Shown: positions 51,099-60,996 of the stretch, piece after piece | How positions within the stretch are numbered: the first letter of the stretch is position 1 | Layout of the letters: each line of letters starts with the position of its first letter | Source: Holophagales bacterium | GTDB lineage: Bacteria; Acidobacteriota; Thermoanaerobaculia; UBA5066 | Reading direction: 5' to 3' | Assembly (NCBI GenBank): GCA_016714815.1 | Contig: JADKBZ010000019.1 | Span: 1 to 64,000 of the forward strand | Length of the DNA stretch: 64,000 bases | Translations under genes and position numbers: made by a program | Notes under the pieces: generated by a model | Told to the model about the DNA's origin: nothing | The model's input: the letters and a program-made list of their open reading frames with translations, nothing else | Database searches by the model: none

Positions 51099-52316
51099 AT
51101 GAGCGTCTCTCAGCTCGCGAAATCGATCGCGGAGTCGCCCACGCTCCGCCTGAACGAGCAGGCCCGGCTGCTGCGCGAAAAGGGCGAAGCCGTCATCCAC
51201 CTCGGCGTCGGCGAACCGAAGAACAAGGCCCCGATCGCCGCGATTCTCGCGGCCGCCTCGAAGCTGAACACGGGCGACGTGAAGTACACGCCGGCCGACG
51301 GCACGCCGGGGTTGAAGAAGCAGGTCATCCGGTACACCGAGGAGAACTACGACCGCGTCGTCGCCCCCGAGAACGTCATCATCTCGGCCGGGGCCAAGCA
51401 GTCGGTCTTCAACATCCTCTACTCGGTCCTCAACCCGCAGGAAGAGGTCGTCATCCTCGCGCCGTACTGGGTGAGCTACCCCGAGATGGTCCGGATGTGC
51501 TACGGCGTCCCGGTCATCGTGCACGCCGAGGACGGCGGATTCGTCCCCCGCATGGAAGACATCGAGAAGGCCGTCGGGTCGCAGACGCGCGTCATCATCT
51601 GCAACAGCCCGAACAACCCTTCCGGGGTCCTCTACCCCGAGAGCCTGATCGCCGCGCTCGTCGAGTTCTGCGAGCGCAAGGGGATCTGGCTCGTCATGGA
51701 CGACATCTACCACAAGCTCCTCTTCGACGGGAAGAAGTCGCCCAGCTGCTTCAAGTACACGAAGAAAGACACGGAGACGTCGAAGGTCATCGCCGTCAAC
51801 GGCGTCTCGAAGCTCTACGGCATGACCGGCTTCCGGATCGGCTGGGCCATCGCGCCGCGGCCGCTCGTCCAGATCATGACGAACGTCCAGGGGCAGATCA
51901 CGACCACCGTCTCCGTCCTCCTGCAGGCGGCGGCGGAAGGCGCGATGTCGGGCCTCCAGAGCGCCGTCGAGAGCCTGAAGATGACGCTCGAGAACAACCG
52001 GAACGTCATGCTCCTCGAGCTCGCTTCGTTCAACGGCGTGAAGACGATCAAGCCCGACGGCACCTACTACTGCCTCCCCGACTTCCGCGCCTACTCGCAG
52101 AAGTCCGTCGAGCTCTCTGACTTCCTCCTGAAGAAGGCGCTCGTCGTCACCGTCCCCGGCCGCGAGTTCGGGATGGAGGGCTATCTCCGCCTCTCGTACG
52201 CCGGGACGATCAAGGAGATCCAGGAGGGCATCGCCCGGATCAAGTGGGCGCTCGACCCGTCCGCCCCCAACGAGATCTACGTGGGCGACAGGAAGCTCGT
52301 GAGGGACTGGCTGTGA
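51099..52316 (+). CDS. PLP-dependent aminotransferase, class I/II (aspartate aminotransferase-like)
   Basis: A 405-residue fold-type I aminotransferase. Conserved points: LGVGEPKNKAP near the N-terminus, YTPADGTPGLKKQV, NSPNNPSGVLY, the PLP lysine K238 in NGVSKLYGMTGFRIGW, and the substrate arginine near GYLRLSYAG. Aspartate or a related amino acid with 2-oxoglutarate is the likely substrate pair. GGGAGG lies upstream of the ATG and a TACAAT box at 51023 may be its -10. Its stop overlaps the start of pckA by four bases; aspartate to oxaloacetate followed by PEP carboxykinase would be a sensible pathway. Confidence 0.9.
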   Translation: MSVSQLAKSIAESPTLRLNEQARLLREKGEAVIHLGVGEPKNKAPIAAILAAASKLNTGDVKYTPADGTPGLKKQVIRYTEENYDRVVAPENVIISAGAKQSVFNILYSVLNPQEEVVILAPYWVSYPEMVRMCYGVPVIVHAEDGGFVPRMEDIEKAVGSQTRVIICNSPNNPSGVLYPESLIAALVEFCERKGIWLVMDDIYHKLLFDGKKSPSCFKYTKKDTETSKVIAVNGVSKLYGMTGFRIGWAIAPRPLVQIMTNVQGQITTTVSVLLQAAAEGAMSGLQSAVESLKMTLENNRNVMLLELASFNGVKTIKPDGTYYCLPDFRAYSQKSVELSDFLLKKALVVTVPGREFGMEGYLRLSYAGTIKEIQEGIARIKWALDPSAPNEIYVGDRKLVRDWL

Positions 52317-53953
52317 AGAACCTGCTCGACATCAAGACCCCGGCCGAGGGCGAGGCCTCGGCGCGCAAGGCCGATTACGGCCTCGCCAACCACGGTCTCT
52401 CCAACGTGCGGCTGGCCTACTGGAACCTCCCCGGCGAAGCCCTCTACGAGGAGATCGCCTTCCGCCGCGAGGCGCGCATCGCCGCGGGCGGCCCCGTCGT
52501 GGCCCACACCGGCAAGCACACCGGCCGCGCCCCGAACGACAAGGCCGTCGTCAAGGAGGCCTCTTCCGAAGGGCACGTCTGGTGGGGCCAGTACAACCGC
52601 CCCTACAGCCCCGAGAAGTTCAACGACCTCCACAACCGCCTCCAGGGCTACTTCCAGGGGCGCGACGTCTTCGTCCAGGACGTCTACGCCGGCGCCGACC
52701 CCGCCTACCGCGTCCCGGTGCGGATCGTCACCGAGCACGCCTGGCAGAGCCTCTTCGTCAGGAACATGTTCATCCTCCCGCAGTCGCTGGAGGAGTACCG
52801 CCGCCACGTCCCGGAGTTCACGCTCCTCGTGGCCCCCGGCTTCCAGGGCTTCCCCCCGATCGACGGGACGAACGCCGGGACGTTCATCGCGCTGAACTTC
52901 GCCCAACAGCTCTGCCTCATCGGCAACACCGAGTACGCCGGCGAGATCAAGAAGGCGGTCTTCACCGTCCTCAACTACCTCCTGCCGCTCCAGGGGGTCC
53001 TCTCGATGCACGCGTCGGCGAACATCGGGCCCCAGGGAGACTCGGCCCTCTTCTTCGGCCTCTCCGGCACCGGCAAGACGACCCTCTCGGCCGACCCGAA
53101 GCGCCGCCTCATCGGCGACGACGAGCACGGCTGGAGCGACGAGGGGGTCTTCAACATCGAGGGGGGCTGCTACGCCAAGGTGATCCGCCTCTCGGCGCAG
53201 GCCGAGCCGGAGATCTACGCCACGACGCACCGCTTCGGGACGATCCTCGAGAACGTCGTCTACGACCCGGTCACCCGGAAGATCGACCTCGACGACGAGG
53301 GGATCACCGAGAACACCCGCGGCTCCTACCCGCTGGAGTTCATCGCGAACTCCGTTCCCGAAAAGCGCGGCGGGCACCCGAAGAACATCATCTTCCTCAC
53401 CTGCGACGCGCAGGGGGTCCTGCCGCCGATCGCGCGCCTCACGCCCGACCAGGCCCTCTACCAGTTCATCTCCGGCTACACGTCGAAGATCGCCGGCACC
53501 GAGGTCGGCCTCGGCGCCGAGCCCGAGCTGACCTTCTCGGCCTGCTTCGGCGGCCCGTTCATGGTCCACCACCCCGCCTTCTACGCCGACCTCCTCAAGA
53601 AGAAGGTCGAGCGCTACGGCGTTTCCTGCTGGCTCCTGAACACCGGCTGGGTCGGCGGCCCGTACGGCATCGGCAAGCGGATCTCCATCCGCTACACACG
53701 TGCGCTCCTCGACGCCGCGCTCGACGGCTCGCTCCACGCGGTCGAGTACCGCAAGGACCCGATCTTCGGCTTCGAGGTCCCGAACACGTGCCCCGGCGTC
53801 CCCGACTCCGTCATGGACCCGGCGAGCTCCTGGCCCGACAAGGCCGCCTACACGAACCGGTACCGGTCGCTCGCGGCCCGCTTCGTCGAGAATTTCAAGA
53901 GGTTCGAGGAGGGGTGCGCGCCCGAGGTGATCGCGGCGGGGCCGAAGCTCTGA
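52313..53953 (+). CDS. pckA: Phosphoenolpyruvate carboxykinase (ATP)
   Basis: Converts oxaloacetate and ATP to PEP and carbon dioxide for gluconeogenesis. The 546-residue protein has the P-loop GLSGTGKTTLSADP (249-262), the metal site DDEHGWSDEG, the substrate segment HTGKHTGRAPNDK and ENTRGSYPLEFI. GTG 52313 overlaps the aminotransferase stop, supporting both start and coupled translation. A strong terminator follows. Confidence 0.96.
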   Translation: MKNLLDIKTPAEGEASARKADYGLANHGLSNVRLAYWNLPGEALYEEIAFRREARIAAGGPVVAHTGKHTGRAPNDKAVVKEASSEGHVWWGQYNRPYSPEKFNDLHNRLQGYFQGRDVFVQDVYAGADPAYRVPVRIVTEHAWQSLFVRNMFILPQSLEEYRRHVPEFTLLVAPGFQGFPPIDGTNAGTFIALNFAQQLCLIGNTEYAGEIKKAVFTVLNYLLPLQGVLSMHASANIGPQGDSALFFGLSGTGKTTLSADPKRRLIGDDEHGWSDEGVFNIEGGCYAKVIRLSAQAEPEIYATTHRFGTILENVVYDPVTRKIDLDDEGITENTRGSYPLEFIANSVPEKRGGHPKNIIFLTCDAQGVLPPIARLTPDQALYQFISGYTSKIAGTEVGLGAEPELTFSACFGGPFMVHHPAFYADLLKKKVERYGVSCWLLNTGWVGGPYGIGKRISIRYTRALLDAALDGSLHAVEYRKDPIFGFEVPNTCPGVPDSVMDPASSWPDKAAYTNRYRSLAARFVENFKRFEEGCAPEVIAAGPKL

Positions 53954-53993
53954 TTCGCTGACCTCACGACCTTCCGGCACGACCTGGATTCGA

Positions 53994-54025
53994 GGGGAGC
54001 CCGCGCGAGCGGGCTCCCCTTTGTT
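53994..54025 (+). terminator. Rho-independent terminator of pckA
   Basis: An 11-base stem GGGGAGCCCGC / GCGGGCTCCCC with GCGA loop followed by TTTGTT, 40 bases after the stop. The converging glycosyltransferase gene ends at 54033, so it may stop both strands. Confidence 0.88.
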
Positions 54026-54032
54026 GCTGGCT

Positions 54033-54932
54033 TCAGATACCGACCGGCCGCCTGCGCGCCGAAGGACCGAGGAGCGCCACCGCCTCGCCCCAGAGGGAGG
54101 CGAGGTGTCCCGCGGCGACGAGCGGCGCGGTCCACGCCAGGTCGAGCAGGGAACCGGCTCGCGCGCACTGCCACGTCACGAGGGCGCCGATGCGGAGCGC
54201 TCGCACCGGCAGGACGGTCGCAACGGCAATCAGCGCGAGCCGGACCGGGTGGTCGTTCTCCCATTCCCGGCGCATCCGTCCGAACTCGAGGCCTCGGCGG
54301 CGGCGCTCGGAGAGGAAGCTCCGGAGCGTCTCGAGGTGGTGGTGGTCGACCACGGCGTCCGGAGCGAACGTCAGGCGGTGCCCATCTGCAAGTGCCCTGC
54401 GGCTCCACCCGGCGTCGCCCTGCATGACGTCGGCCGGGATGGGCCCGATGGCCTCGAAGGTCTCGCGCGAGCAGAGGACGTTCGCCGTCGGGGCGATGTC
54501 GATGGGCCGGCTCGGGCCGCCCGGCAGGAGCTTGGAGAACTTGCAGAGGTGGACCCCGGTGTCGAGCCATCGGTGCCCGTGGTTCGCGATCGCCCCGACG
54601 ACGATGCCTCCGGCCGCCTCCCACGCCGCGACGAGCCTCTCCAGCCAGTCGGGGTGGGCGTACGTGTCGGGGTCCGAGAAGACGAGCAGCTCCCCGCGAG
54701 CCAGGGTGACCCCCAGGTTGCGCGCCGCGTGCGGGAGCATTCGGGCCGCGGAGACGTGGCAGACCACCTCCGGGAAATCGCGGGCCGCGATGGCGCCGGT
54801 CCCACCTCCCGGACCCGAATCCACCAGCACCACCTCGAAGTCCCGGAAGGTCTGCCCGCGCAGCGCGGAAAGGCAGCCCGAAACGGTCGCCTCGGAAAGG
54901 TAGGCGGGCAGGATGACGGAGACCCGGGGCAT
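54033..54932 (-). CDS. Family 2 glycosyltransferase
   Basis: A 299-residue GT-A-fold enzyme: VSVILPAYLSEATVSGCLSA at the N-terminus, the first aspartate in EVVLVDSGPGGGTG, the metal aspartates in VFSDPDTYAHPDW, and a hydrophobic C-terminal part (about 225-290) that may contact the membrane. It would transfer a sugar from a nucleotide donor to a glycan or lipid. Six bases separate it from the upstream, related gene, so they form a pair. Substrate unknown. Confidence 0.87.
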   Translation of the reverse strand: MPRVSVILPAYLSEATVSGCLSALRGQTFRDFEVVLVDSGPGGGTGAIAARDFPEVVCHVSAARMLPHAARNLGVTLARGELLVFSDPDTYAHPDWLERLVAAWEAAGGIVVGAIANHGHRWLDTGVHLCKFSKLLPGGPSRPIDIAPTANVLCSRETFEAIGPIPADVMQGDAGWSRRALADGHRLTFAPDAVVDHHHLETLRSFLSERRRRGLEFGRMRREWENDHPVRLALIAVATVLPVRALRIGALVTWQCARAGSLLDLAWTAPLVAAGHLASLWGEAVALLGPSARRRPVGI

Positions 54933-54938
54933 GCCGCG

Positions 54939-55910
54939 TCAGCTCCCGCCGCCAGCCGTCGCCCGCGGCTCGACGATCTCGTAGCGCGTGAAACGCTGGG
55001 CGGACTGTCCCGGACCGAAGAGGATGCCGACAGCCTGTCCCACGGCGGGCCCCAGCTGGCGCAGGTAGGCGTGGACGGCGTGGCGCCTCAGGAGCCGGGC
55101 GCTGGCGGGGTCGCGCTCGGCCAGCCTCTTTCCGTAGAGCCACAGGTAGTAGGCCGGATAGACGGGGACGAGAACGACCGCGGCGAGCGTCCGGGCCAGC
55201 GACCACCGCTCGTGCGTCCTCCGGAACCCGACCCAGAACCGGTGGAAGTGGAAGTCGGCGAGGAGGGGCGCCCAGAGCGTCGTTTCGTTGATGTGCGCGA
55301 GACGGGCCGCGGGTTCCTGCAGCAGGCGGCCGCCGCGACGACGGACCTCGTCCCAGAGGCAGATGTCGGAAAAGGCGGCCGGCTCGAGGGCGTCGCCCAG
55401 GCCGAGAAGCGCCGCCCGGGCGAAGCTCGTGTGAAACGGAGGCGCCATCGTCCCTTCGCCGCGCCGGAGAGGCGGCCCGAAGAGGCCGTAGTTCATGACG
55501 CCGTTGACGTCCGCGGCGCCGACGCCGGCATTGGCGTTGTGCATCTCGGAGGCGACGGCCGCCCAGCCCTCGGCGTGCGCCGCGATGACGGCGCCGGCCC
55601 AGCCCGGCAGCGCGCGGCTGTGCTCCTCCACGAAGGCGACGGCCGCGCCGCGAGCCGCGTGGATCGCCGCCACCCGTGCCGCGACGAAGCTGGTGTCGGA
55701 GGGCATCTGGAGAGTGACCACCGCCGGGTGCCCGGACCCCGTCAGCGGCCCGAGGTCGCTTCTCAGGTCGACGAGGACGATCTCGGTCCTGCCGACGGCG
55801 TCCTGGGTCAGAAGCGAGTCGAGGCAGCCGGCGGCGCGGTCTCGCAGCGGACCGAAGACGACGACGATGGAGAGGTCCGGGGAACGGGCAGGGTCCGAAT
55901 TCGAAGGCAT
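54939..55910 (-). CDS. Glycosyltransferase-like protein, family 2 fold
   Basis: A 323-residue protein with a GT2-like start (LSIVVVFGPLRDRAAGCLDS, EIVLVDLRSDLGPL) and AFVEEHSRALPGW in the place of the usual DxD metal motif, plus a C-terminal hydrophobic segment (AAVVLVPVYPAYYLWLYGK). The DxD is replaced by EEH, so metal binding or activity may differ from its neighbour. The two genes are adjacent and probably act on the same glycan. A TACCAT box about 35 bases upstream of the ATG may be the -10. Confidence 0.75.
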   Translation of the reverse strand: MPSNSDPARSPDLSIVVVFGPLRDRAAGCLDSLLTQDAVGRTEIVLVDLRSDLGPLTGSGHPAVVTLQMPSDTSFVAARVAAIHAARGAAVAFVEEHSRALPGWAGAVIAAHAEGWAAVASEMHNANAGVGAADVNGVMNYGLFGPPLRRGEGTMAPPFHTSFARAALLGLGDALEPAAFSDICLWDEVRRRGGRLLQEPAARLAHINETTLWAPLLADFHFHRFWVGFRRTHERWSLARTLAAVVLVPVYPAYYLWLYGKRLAERDPASARLLRRHAVHAYLRQLGPAVGQAVGILFGPGQSAQRFTRYEIVEPRATAGGGS

Positions 55911-55979
55911 GATGGGAACCCCGCCTCAAACGGAGTGCCGAATGGTAACTCCACGCAGAGAGAGACGCGGGCCGGCGGC

Positions 55980-56996
55980 CTACTCGCCGGCCACGCGGAG
56001 GACGAGCTTCCCGAAGTTCTCGCCCTTGAAGAGCTTCAGGAGCGTCTCCGGAAACGTCTCCAGCCCGTCGACGACGTCCTCGCGAGCCTTGATCCGGCCC
56101 TCCGCCAGCCACGCGGCCATCGCGCGGACTCCTTCGCCGTAGCGCGTTGCGTAGTTGAAGACGACGAAGCCTTCCATCCGGGCGCTGTTCACGAGAAGCG
56201 ACAGGTAGTTCTTCGGACCCTCGACGCCTTCGAGGTTGTTGTACTGCGAGATCGCCCCGCAGATGGCGACCCTCGCCCGGCGCGCGAGAAGCGAGAGAAC
56301 GACGTCGAGGATCTCCCCGCCGACGTTGTCGAAGTAGACGTCGACGCCCTTTGGGGCGTGCCGTTTCAGGGTCTCGCGGACGTCCTCGCCCTTGTAGTCG
56401 ATCGCGGCGTCGAAACCGAGCTCGTCCGTGACGTACCGGCACTTCTCCGCTCCGCCGGCGATTCCCACGACGCGGCACCCCTTGATCTTCGCGATCTGCC
56501 CGACGAGAGCGCCGACGGCTCCCGCGGCCCCCGAGACGACCACCGTCTCGCCCTCTTTCGGCTGGCAGATGTCGAGGAGGCCGAAGTAGGCGGTCATGCC
56601 GGGCATGCCGAGCGCCCCGAGGTAGCGCGGCAGCGGCGCGAGGGCCGGATCCACCCGGGTCACCTCCGCCGCCTTCACGGTCGCGTACTCCTGGACGCCG
56701 GTGAGGCCGACGACGGTGGCTCCCACCGCCACGGCCGGATCGTTCGATTCGACGACGCTCCCGACTCCCCCCGCGCGCATCACCTCGCCGAGGCCGACCG
56801 GAGGAATGTAGGACTTCCCCTCGTTCATCCAGCCGCGCATCGCCGGGTCGAGCGAGAGGTACCGGACCCGGACCAGGACCTCGCCGGGGCCGGGCGCGAC
56901 GATCGCGGTCGTGACGAGGTCGAAGTCGCTCCTCTTCGGGAGACCGGAGGGGCGGGCGATCAGGCGGAACTGGCGGTTCTGGAGGGTGCTCTTCAT
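55980..56996 (-). CDS. Zinc-free MDR-family NADP-dependent oxidoreductase
   Basis: A 338-residue medium-chain dehydrogenase/reductase of the CurA / prostaglandin-reductase-like type. The cofactor loop GAAGAVGALVGQIAK, the YLSLDPAMRGWMNEG segment near the N-terminus, and VYFDNVGGEILD are typical. These enzymes reduce the double bond of alpha,beta-unsaturated ketones or aldehydes with NADPH. ATG 56996 gives the normal start (MKSTLQNRQFRLIARP). It lies 34 bases downstream of the dienoyl-CoA reductase gene on the same strand and may be co-transcribed. Confidence 0.9.
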   Translation of the reverse strand: MKSTLQNRQFRLIARPSGLPKRSDFDLVTTAIVAPGPGEVLVRVRYLSLDPAMRGWMNEGKSYIPPVGLGEVMRAGGVGSVVESNDPAVAVGATVVGLTGVQEYATVKAAEVTRVDPALAPLPRYLGALGMPGMTAYFGLLDICQPKEGETVVVSGAAGAVGALVGQIAKIKGCRVVGIAGGAEKCRYVTDELGFDAAIDYKGEDVRETLKRHAPKGVDVYFDNVGGEILDVVLSLLARRARVAICGAISQYNNLEGVEGPKNYLSLLVNSARMEGFVVFNYATRYGEGVRAMAAWLAEGRIKAREDVVDGLETFPETLLKLFKGENFGKLVLRVAGE

Positions 56997-57030
56997 GTTC
57001 GTGGGCTCCGGACGCAGCATACCGGCCCCT

Positions 57031-59073
57031 TCAGAGCCGGGCGGCCAGCCGCGTCCCCTGGTCGATGGCGCGCTTGGCGTCGAGCTCGCCCGCCACGTCC
57101 GCGCCCCCGATGAGATGCAGGCTCACGCCCGCCTCCCGGAGCGGGGCCTCCAGATCGCGGAGCGGCTCCTGCCCCGTGCAGAGGACGACGTTGTCGACCT
57201 CGATCCGCCGGGTCTTCTCCAGCTTCTCTCCAAAGCGGATCGTGAGCCCCCGGTCGTCGATCCGCTCGTACTGGACGCCGGAGAGCATCTCGACGTCCTT
57301 CATCTTGAGGGAGGCCCGATGGATCCAGCCGGTCGTCTTCGCGAGTCCCGCACCGGGCCGGCTCTTCTTCCTCTGGAGGAGGGTGACTTTCCGCGCGGGA
57401 GGCTCCGGCCGGGGCTCGGTCAGTCCGCCCGCCGAGGTCTCGGGGTCCGTGACGCCCCACTCCTTCATCCAGAGTGCCAGGTCGGGGCCTGTCCCTTCCG
57501 CGGGCTTCTCGCCGTGGACGAGGAACTCCGCCACGTCGAAGCCGATCCCGCCGGCGCCGACGACGGCCACCGACCTGCCCACCGGCTTGCGGCCCAGCAG
57601 AACGTCGAGGTACGAGAGGACCATCGGGTGGTCCTGGCCCGGGATCCGCGGGTCACGCGGGACGACGCCCGTGGCGAGGACGACTTCGTCGTACTTCGCC
57701 TCGATCAGCTCGGCCGCGGCGGCACGGCTCCCGAGCTTCAGCGTGACGCCGGTCGCCTGGACTCTTCCGCGGAAGTACCGGAGCGTCTCGGCGAACTCCT
57801 CCTTGCCCGGGATCCGCCTCGCCAGGTTGAACTGCCCGCCGATCTCGGCCGCCGCCTCGAAGAGGTGAACGTCGTGGCCGCGCTCCGCCAGGCCCGTGGC
57901 GCAGGCGAGGCCGGCCGGGCCGGCCCCGACGACGGCGATCCGCTTCTTCCGGGCGACGGACGCGAAGACCAGCTCCGTCTCGTGGCACGCGCGGGGATTC
58001 ACGAGGCAGGAGGCGGTCTTCCGGCTGAAGACGTGGTCGAGGCACGCCTGGTTGCAGGCGATGCAGGTGTTGATCTCCGTGGCGCGTCCTTCGCGCGCCT
58101 TCTTCACGAACGCCGCGTCGGCCAGGAGCGGACGCGCCATCGAGACCATGTCGGCCGAGCCCTCGGCGAGGATCCGCTCGGCGACCTCGGGAACGTTGAT
58201 CCGGTTCGTCGTGCAGAGCGGGATCCCGACCTCCCCCTTCAGCTTCCGCGTGACCCACGCGAAGGCCGCGCGGGGGACGCTCGTGGCGATCGTCGGGACG
58301 CGGGCCTCGTGCCAGCCGATCCCCGTGTTGAGGATCGTGGCGCCGGCCGCCTCGATCGCCTTCGCCAGCCGCACCACCTCTGGCCAGCTGCTGCCGCCCG
58401 GGACGAGGTCGAGCATCGAGATCCGGTAGACGATGATGAAGTCGCGGCCGACGGCCTCGCGGAGCCTCGAGACGATCTCGACCGGGAGGCGCATCCGGTT
58501 CTCGTAGCTGCCACCCCACCGGTCGGTCCTCTTGTTCGTCCGGGTGACGAGGAACTCGTTGACGAAGTAGCCCTCGGAGCCCATCACCTCCACGCCGTCG
58601 TAGCCCGCCTCGCGCGCCAGCGCCCCGGCTCGCACGAAGGCCCGGATCTGCCTCTCGACGCCGGCCGCCGAGAGGGCGCGCGGCGTGAACGGGTTGATCG
58701 GCGCCTTGATTCGCGACGGGGCGACCGAGAAGGGCGAGTAGCCGTAGCGGCCGGCGTGGAGGATCTGCAGGGCGATCTTCCCGCCGTCGGCGTGGACCGC
58801 ACCCGTGATCATCCGGTGCGCCAGGGCGGCGCGCGGCGTCGCGAGCCGGCCGCCGAAGGGCGAGAGCCACCCTTCGACGTTGGGCGCGAAGCCGCCGGTG
58901 ACGATCAGCCCGACCCCTCCCCGCGCGCGCTCGGCGAAGTAAGCCGCGAGGCGCGGGAAGGTGGCCCTGCGGTCCTCGAGCCCCGTGTGCATCGAGCCCA
59001 TCAGGACGCGGTTCGGAAGCGTCGTGAAGCCGAGGTCGAGGGGGGCCAGCAGGTGGGGGTACGGTGTGGTCAC
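57031..59073 (-). CDS. fadH: 2,4-dienoyl-CoA reductase, FadH-type flavoprotein
   Basis: Reduces 2,4-dienoyl-CoA during breakdown of unsaturated fatty acids. The 680-residue protein has an old-yellow-enzyme TIM barrel (1 to about 330, with the HAGRYGYSPFSVAPS segment), a 4Fe-4S site C337-x2-C340-x3-C344-x11-C356, and FAD and NADPH domains (VVGAGPAGLACATGLAERGH and VAVVGAGGIGFDVAEFL). GTG 59073 has AGGAG eight bases upstream and is preferred to ATG 59121. Related NADH:flavin oxidoreductases share the layout, so the exact substrate is probable rather than certain. Confidence 0.9.
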   Translation of the reverse strand: MTTPYPHLLAPLDLGFTTLPNRVLMGSMHTGLEDRRATFPRLAAYFAERARGGVGLIVTGGFAPNVEGWLSPFGGRLATPRAALAHRMITGAVHADGGKIALQILHAGRYGYSPFSVAPSRIKAPINPFTPRALSAAGVERQIRAFVRAGALAREAGYDGVEVMGSEGYFVNEFLVTRTNKRTDRWGGSYENRMRLPVEIVSRLREAVGRDFIIVYRISMLDLVPGGSSWPEVVRLAKAIEAAGATILNTGIGWHEARVPTIATSVPRAAFAWVTRKLKGEVGIPLCTTNRINVPEVAERILAEGSADMVSMARPLLADAAFVKKAREGRATEINTCIACNQACLDHVFSRKTASCLVNPRACHETELVFASVARKKRIAVVGAGPAGLACATGLAERGHDVHLFEAAAEIGGQFNLARRIPGKEEFAETLRYFRGRVQATGVTLKLGSRAAAAELIEAKYDEVVLATGVVPRDPRIPGQDHPMVLSYLDVLLGRKPVGRSVAVVGAGGIGFDVAEFLVHGEKPAEGTGPDLALWMKEWGVTDPETSAGGLTEPRPEPPARKVTLLQRKKSRPGAGLAKTTGWIHRASLKMKDVEMLSGVQYERIDDRGLTIRFGEKLEKTRRIEVDNVVLCTGQEPLRDLEAPLREAGVSLHLIGGADVAGELDAKRAIDQGTRLAARL

Positions 59074-59295
59074 GGCGGCTCCTGAAGGACGGACTTTCGA
59101 CGAGGGAGGACGCTGAGGCACGATCGCGGGCCATCACCGGATCGAGGACGGCCGCGCGGGCTCACCCGTTGATTATCGGCCCGCGCGCGATTCGCCCGAT
59201 TCGTCACGCCTCGGGTTGCGGGATGGCGGGACTCGCGTGCGGATGGTCGCCGCACGTCACGCCTTATCGGACGACAATCCCGGCTGGAGGAACCG

Positions 59296-60996
59296 ATGCT
59301 GTCTGCCCTGCTCGCGGTCCTGCTCCTCTCCCCCGCCGCCGTTCCCGCCCCCGAGCCTGCCGCCGACCTGCTCCTGACCGGCGGACGGATCTGGACCGCC
59401 GACCCGTCCCGCCCCTGGGCCGAGGCGGTGGCGGTGCGCGACGGGCGCGTCCTCTTCGTCGGGAGCGACGCGGAGGCGGCGAAGCGGAAGGGGCCGAAGA
59501 CGAAGACGATCGCTCTGAAGGGCCGACTCGTCACGCCCGGCTTCGAGGACGCGCACATCCACCTGATGAGCGGGGCCCGCAACCTCGAGCGCGTCGACCT
59601 CGCCGAAGAGACCTCCCTGCCCGCGATGCAGGAACGGATCCGCAAGTTCGCCCAGGCCAACCCGGACAGCCCCTGGGTCGTGGGACGGGGCTGGGTCTAC
59701 GGCTCGTTCCCGGGGGGCCTTCCCACGCGCGAGCAGCTCGACGCGGTCGTCCCCGACCGGCCGGCCTACATGGACTGCTACGACGGTCACACCGGCTGGG
59801 CCAACAGCAAGGCGCTCGCCCTGGCCGGAATCACGAAAGAGACGAAGGACCCGGTGAACGGCACCATCGTGCGGGACCCGAAGACGGGCGAGCCAACCGG
59901 GGCCCTGAAGGAAGCGGCGGGGAGCCTCGTCGAGGCGTTGATCCCCGAGCCGACGGCGGAGCGGCACTACGCCCTCCTCCTCCAGGCGCTGACCCTTCTC
60001 AACCGCACCGGGATCACCGCGGTGCAGGATGCGGGCTGGACTCCCGGGGAGGTCGCCCGGTTCCTTCCCCTGCTCGAGAGGGCGCGGGGGGAGGGAAAGC
60101 TGACCGTACGCACGCGGATGACGATCGACATCCCGCCGGACGACCCCGCCTCCGGCATCGCGGAGGCCGTCCGCCTCGGAAAGCGCTACCCCGACGGGGC
60201 CATCGTTTTCGGCGGAGTGAAGGGCTACGTCGACGGGGTGATCGAGTCGCACACCGCGGCGATGCTCTCCCCCTGGTCCGACGACCCCGCCCTCGGGAAG
60301 GGGACGCCGCGCTGGGAGCAGGCCGCCCTCGACCGGGCGGTGGCGGCGGCGGACAAGGCGGGACTGCAGGTCTGGCTCCACTCCATCGGAGACCGCGGGA
60401 TCCGCATGGCCCTCGACGCCTACGCGGCGGCGGCGAAGCAGAACGGGCCGCGGGACCGCCGGCACCGGGTGGAGCACGTGGAGGCGATCGCCGCCGAGGA
60501 CGCCCCGCGCTTCGCGGCGCTGGGGGCGGTGGCCTCGATGCAGCCGTTGCACGCCAACCCCGACCAGAACAACGAGGAAGTCTGGTCGCGCAACGTCGGA
60601 CCGGAGCGCGCGGGCCGCGGCTTCGCCTGGCGGCTCATCGAGAAGAGCGGAGGCCGGCTCGCCTTCGGAAGCGACTGGCCGGTCGTGACCCCCGACGTCT
60701 TCCGCGGGCTCTACTGCGCGACGGCGCGCAGGACCCGGGAGGGAAAGCCCGCGGGCGGCTGGCAGCCCCAGCTCGCGGTGACCACGGAAGACGCACTCCG
60801 CCACTACACGATCGACGCGGCGTGGGCAGGTTTCGGTGAGAAGGAGCGGGGGTCGATCACGGTGGGCAGGCGCGCGGACCTCGTCGTCCTCTCGCGCGAC
60901 CTCCTCGCCGCGCCGCCCGAGGAGATCCTGAAGACGCAGGTGCTTCTGACCCTCTTCGAGGGCAGGCCCGTCTGGCGCGACCCGTCGTTCGAGTAA
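59296..60996 (+). CDS. Amidohydrolase, YtcJ-like, exported
   Basis: A 566-residue metal-dependent hydrolase with a short signal peptide (1 to about 20). The metal-binding HxH is in VTPGFEDAHIHLMSGARNLE; later motifs are WLHSIGDRGIRMALDAY, RHRVEHVEAI and AFGSDWPVVTPDV. This order is typical of the Amidohydro_3 (YtcJ) group, whose natural substrates are mostly unknown. GGAGG lies before the ATG. It diverges from fadH across 222 bases that otherwise appear empty. Confidence 0.9.
   Translation: MLSALLAVLLLSPAAVPAPEPAADLLLTGGRIWTADPSRPWAEAVAVRDGRVLFVGSDAEAAKRKGPKTKTIALKGRLVTPGFEDAHIHLMSGARNLERVDLAEETSLPAMQERIRKFAQANPDSPWVVGRGWVYGSFPGGLPTREQLDAVVPDRPAYMDCYDGHTGWANSKALALAGITKETKDPVNGTIVRDPKTGEPTGALKEAAGSLVEALIPEPTAERHYALLLQALTLLNRTGITAVQDAGWTPGEVARFLPLLERARGEGKLTVRTRMTIDIPPDDPASGIAEAVRLGKRYPDGAIVFGGVKGYVDGVIESHTAAMLSPWSDDPALGKGTPRWEQAALDRAVAAADKAGLQVWLHSIGDRGIRMALDAYAAAAKQNGPRDRRHRVEHVEAIAAEDAPRFAALGAVASMQPLHANPDQNNEEVWSRNVGPERAGRGFAWRLIEKSGGRLAFGSDWPVVTPDVFRGLYCATARRTREGKPAGGWQPQLAVTTEDALRHYTIDAAWAGFGEKERGSITVGRRADLVVLSRDLLAAPPEEILKTQVLLTLFEGRPVWRDPSFE

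Noticed and set aside
59074..59295. A possible small gene or RNA between fadH and the amidohydrolase gene
   Set aside because: Only start-region signals for the two divergent genes are visible; no stable hairpin with tail and no coding pattern.
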